From Serpentinimonas sp. (lineage in GTDB: Bacteria > Pseudomonadota > Gammaproteobacteria > Burkholderiales > Burkholderiaceae_C), in the NCBI GenBank assembly GCA_025458665.1, contig JALOSG010000040.1:1-15401 (forward strand): a DNA stretch of 15,401 nt, in the 5' to 3' direction. The position numbers and the translations under genes are program-made. The notes below the pieces were generated by a model that did no database searches, was not told where the DNA came from, and was given only the letters and a program-made list of their open reading frames with translations. This document shows positions 13,271 to 15,401 of the stretch, piece by piece (position 1 is the first letter of the stretch; each line of letters starts with the position of its first letter).

Positions 13271-14728
13271 TCAGGCTTGGGCCGGCGCGGCATTGGGAAT
13301 GCGGACTTCGGGGATGGCACCCTGGCGCATGCCCTGGCGTGCGGTCATGTACACGTTCCAGGCCATGACGCACATGCCACCGAGGTACAGCAGGCCACCG
13401 AGCAGGCGGATCACGTAGAAGGGGAAGGTGGCCTTCACCGATTCCACGAAGGTGTAGGTGAGCGAACCGTCGGGGTTGATGGCGCGCCACATCAGGCCCT
13501 GCATCACACCGGCAATCCACATGGCGGCGATGTAGAGCACGATGCCGATGGTGGCGGTCCAGAAGTGCAGCTCGATGGCGGGCACGGAGTACATCTTCTT
13601 CTGGCCAAACAGGCGCGGAATGAGGAAGTAGAGCGAGCCCATGGAAACCAGGCCCACCCAGCCCAGGGCACCGGAGTGCACGTGGCCCACCGTCCAGTCG
13701 GTGTAATGCGACAGCGCGTTGACGGTCTTGATGGACATCATCGGGCCTTCGAACGTGGACATGCCGTAGAAGGACAGGGACACGATGAGGAAGCGCAGGA
13801 TGGGGTCGTCACGCAGCTTGTGCCAGGCACCCGAGAGCGTCATGATGCCGTTGATCATGCCGCCCCAGCTGGGGGCCAGCAGGATGAGAGAGAACACCAT
13901 GCCGATGGACTGCACCCAGTCGGGCAAGGCGGTGTAGTGCAGGTGGTGCGGGCCGGCCCACATGTAGGTGAAGATGAGCGCCCAGAAGTGCACGATGGAG
14001 AGCCGGTAGGAGTACACCGGCCGCTCGGCCTGCTTGGGGATGAAGTAGTACATCATCCCGAGGAAGCCTGCGGTGAGGAAGAAGCCCACCGCGTTGTGGC
14101 CGTACCACCACTGCACCATGGCGTCCTGCACGCCGGCGTAGGCAGAGTAGGACTTGGTCATGCTCACCGGAAGCGCCGCGCTGTTGACGATGTGCAGCAT
14201 GGCCACGGCCAGGATGAAGGCGCCAAAGAACCAGTTGGCCACATAAATGTGGCGCACCTTGCGGATGCCCACCGTGCCAAAGAACACCACCGCGTAGGCC
14301 ACCCAGACCACCGCAATCAGCAGGTCGATGGGCCACTCCAGTTCGGCGTATTCCTTGCCCTGGGTGTAGCCCAGCGGCAGGGTGATGGCGGCCAGCACGA
14401 TGACCAACTGCCAGCCCCAGAAGGTGAAGGCCGCCAGCTTGTCGGAAATGACTCTGGTGTGGCAGGTTCGCTGCACCACGTAGTAGCTGGTGGCAAACAG
14501 CGCACAGCCGCCGAAGGCGAAGATCACCGCGTTGGTGTGCAGGGGGCGCAGGCGCCCGTAGCTCAGCCACTCGATACCCAGGTTGAGTTCTGGCCAGGTG
14601 AGCTGTGCCGCGATGATCACGCCCACCAGCATGCCCACCACGCCCCACACCACGGCCATGATGGAGAACTGCCTGACCACTTTGTCGTTATAGACCCCCG
14701 CCCGGGAGGCCGCCATTGCAACGGACAT
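13271..14728 (-). CDS. ccoN: cbb3-type cytochrome c oxidase catalytic subunit I (CcoN)
   Basis: 485 residues with about 12 membrane helices. Haem-copper ligands are visible: H64 (RPLHTNAVIF, low-spin haem b), H211 (WWYGHNAVGF, CuB), H261/H262 (AGPHHLHYT, CuB) and H349/H351 (VGHVHSGALGW, haems b3 and b). The cbb3 type is clear from these contexts and from the neighbouring ccoO/Q/P. It reduces oxygen to water with high affinity and pumps protons. The start is ATG at 14728, with GAGGAG 8 bases before it. The frame stays open to a TTG at 14782, but that would run up to the FNR box and has no family support. The promoter region at 14729-14801 contains an FNR box. Confidence 0.98.
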   Translation of the reverse strand: MSVAMAASRAGVYNDKVVRQFSIMAVVWGVVGMLVGVIIAAQLTWPELNLGIEWLSYGRLRPLHTNAVIFAFGGCALFATSYYVVQRTCHTRVISDKLAAFTFWGWQLVIVLAAITLPLGYTQGKEYAELEWPIDLLIAVVWVAYAVVFFGTVGIRKVRHIYVANWFFGAFILAVAMLHIVNSAALPVSMTKSYSAYAGVQDAMVQWWYGHNAVGFFLTAGFLGMMYYFIPKQAERPVYSYRLSIVHFWALIFTYMWAGPHHLHYTALPDWVQSIGMVFSLILLAPSWGGMINGIMTLSGAWHKLRDDPILRFLIVSLSFYGMSTFEGPMMSIKTVNALSHYTDWTVGHVHSGALGWVGLVSMGSLYFLIPRLFGQKKMYSVPAIELHFWTATIGIVLYIAAMWIAGVMQGLMWRAINPDGSLTYTFVESVKATFPFYVIRLLGGLLYLGGMCVMAWNVYMTARQGMRQGAIPEVRIPNAAPAQA

Positions 14729-14787
14729 ACCTTCACTCCTCGTTAATGTCTGCGGGGCTAGTGTCTTACTGCGCTGCACCAACGCAC

Positions 14788-14801
14788 TTGACCTAAGTCA
14801 A
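14788..14801. promoter_or_regulatory. FNR box for the ccoNOQP operon, overlapping the ccoS stop
   Basis: TTGACCTAAGTCAA has two perfect TTGAC/GTCAA half-sites with a four-base spacer, a good FNR site. It is 60 bases before the ccoN ATG; at the usual -41.5 position transcription would start near 14753, giving a leader of about 25 bases. The ccoS stop codon (14798-14800) lies within the site. The -10 region at that spacing is poor (GACACT), as expected for an activator-dependent promoter. Confidence 0.85.
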
Positions 14802-14935
14802 TCGCCATGAAGAATGCGCTCGCCTTCGCGCTCGATGTTGTCGAACTGGCCGGCGTGCAGCGCCCACCAGAACAGACCGATGATGGCCAGCACCAGCACC
14901 ACCGACAGAGGGATCAGCAGGTAGAGAATTTCCAT
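14798..14935 (-). CDS. ccoS: cbb3-type oxidase maturation protein CcoS
   Basis: A 45-residue protein, MEILYLLIPLSVVLVLAIIG then LFWWALHAGQFDNIEREGER and ILHGD. It has one membrane helix (about 4-25) followed by the conserved WWA...GQFD(N)I/LE..G...L segment of CcoS. CcoS is needed to insert cofactors (haem b and copper) into CcoN. The start is ATG at 14935 with GAGGAGC upstream; a longer frame reaches 14986 but overlaps ccoI. The stop of ccoI sits inside the ribosome site (TGAGGAG), so translation is probably coupled. Its own stop lies within the FNR box of the next operon. Confidence 0.95.
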   Translation of the reverse strand: MEILYLLIPLSVVLVLAIIGLFWWALHAGQFDNIEREGERILHGD

Positions 14936-14945
14936 GGGGTGCTCC

Positions 14946-15401
14946 TCAGGAGTGCGTTGAAACAGTGGGGGGCAAGGGCACGGCATGGGGCGGCCGGTAC
15001 CCCAGCCGCATGGCGTTGCCTATGACCAGCAGCGAACTGCCCGCCATGCCCAGGCCAGCGGCCCACGGCGGCATGTAGCCCAGCAGGGCCAGCGGGACCG
15101 AGACCGCGTTGTAAGCCGCCGCCCAGATGAGGTTCTGCCGCACGATCTGCATGGTGCGGCGCGAGAGCTTCACAGCTTCCACGATGTCTTGCAGACGCCC
15201 GCTTTGCACCACGAAGTCCGACTGGGCCTGGCTGAGCGGGGCGCCTGAGCCGAGGGCAAAAGAACAGTGGGCGCGGGCCAGCACCGGCCCATCGTTCAGG
15301 CCATCGCCGACCATGGCAATGCGGGCGCCCGCCTCCTGCAGCCGCACCACTTCCTGCAGCTTTTGCTCGGGGCTGGCCTGTGCCCTCACATGGTCAATGC
15401 C
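14946..15401 (-). CDS. ccoI: Copper-transporting P-type ATPase CcoI/FixI, C-terminal part (cut by window edge)
   Basis: The last 151 codons are present; the gene runs off the right edge. The hinge motif of P-type ATPases, MVGDGLNDGPVLA (30-42 of the visible part), is followed by two final membrane helices. These carry YN (97-98, AAYNAVSVPLA) and MAGSS (119-123), the residues that mark Cu(+)-transporting P1B-1 ATPases. Together with ccoS and ccoNOQP downstream this indicates CcoI, which moves copper for assembly of the CuB site of cbb3 oxidase. Only 10 bases separate it from ccoS. A general copper-efflux CopA would have the same motifs; the gene context decides for CcoI. Confidence 0.93.
   Translation of the reverse strand, partial: GIDHVRAQASPEQKLQEVVRLQEAGARIAMVGDGLNDGPVLARAHCSFALGSGAPLSQAQSDFVVQSGRLQDIVEAVKLSRRTMQIVRQNLIWAAAYNAVSVPLALLGYMPPWAAGLGMAGSSLLVIGNAMRLGYRPPHAVPLPPTVSTHS

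Noticed and set aside
13271..14782. ccoN starting at TTG 14782
   Set aside because: The start would lie next to the FNR box, in the expected promoter, and the added 18 residues are not CcoN-like. ATG 14728 has GAGGAG at the right distance.
14798..14986. A longer ccoS from ATG 14986
   Set aside because: It would overlap the end of ccoI, and the ATG at 14935 has its own strong ribosome site and the family N-terminus.

Overview
The window looks like ordinary core chromosome of a GC-rich betaproteobacterium. The order thrS-infC-rpmI-rplT-pheS, a cbb3 oxidase cluster beside fnr and hemN, and the residue-level character of the proteins suggest Burkholderiales, probably Comamonadaceae (Acidovorax/Comamonas-like). 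That placement is inference from gene content; no search was possible. I see no mobile element, CRISPR array, rRNA or tRNA gene, or prophage.

Layout from left to right. (1) 1-3642, all on the minus strand: the translation-factor operon thrS, infC (AUC start), rpmI, rplT and the 5' part of pheS. The gaps hold RNA structure: a hairpin whose loop is the infC stop codon, several hairpins with a possible loop-loop contact before rpmI, and a strong terminator with a six-codon reading frame before pheS that looks like an attenuator. (2) 3656-5087, minus: aceA (isocitrate lyase), followed by two tandem intrinsic terminators, one of them only about 20 bases before thrS. (3) 5088-5400: an AT-rich control region with two near-identical palindromes (core GTCTTATATAAGAC, centres 30 bp apart) and further symmetric elements between divergent aceA and a DMT-type transporter gene. 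(4) 5401-6348, plus: the transporter. (5) 6345-8411, minus: hemN (oxygen-independent haem synthesis) followed closely by a TauE/SafE-like membrane protein gene. (6) 8607-9329, plus: an FNR regulator with all four iron-sulphur cysteines, sharing with hemN an intergenic region that contains an FNR box. (7) 9342-15401, minus: the cbb3 oxidase cluster, read as ccoI (partial), ccoS, ccoN, ccoO, ccoQ, ccoP, ccoG, a short FixH-like gene and a small unknown membrane protein gene.

Regions 5-7 form one microaerobic respiration module. FNR senses low oxygen; FNR boxes lie before hemN/fnr and before ccoN; HemN supplies haem without oxygen; CcoNOQP is the high-affinity terminal oxidase; CcoI, CcoS, CcoG and the FixH-like protein assemble it and supply copper. 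Nothing here looks like a wholly new system. The most rewarding points are regulatory: the aceA operator array, the pheS leader, the rpmI leader fold, and the FNR box that overlaps the end of ccoS.
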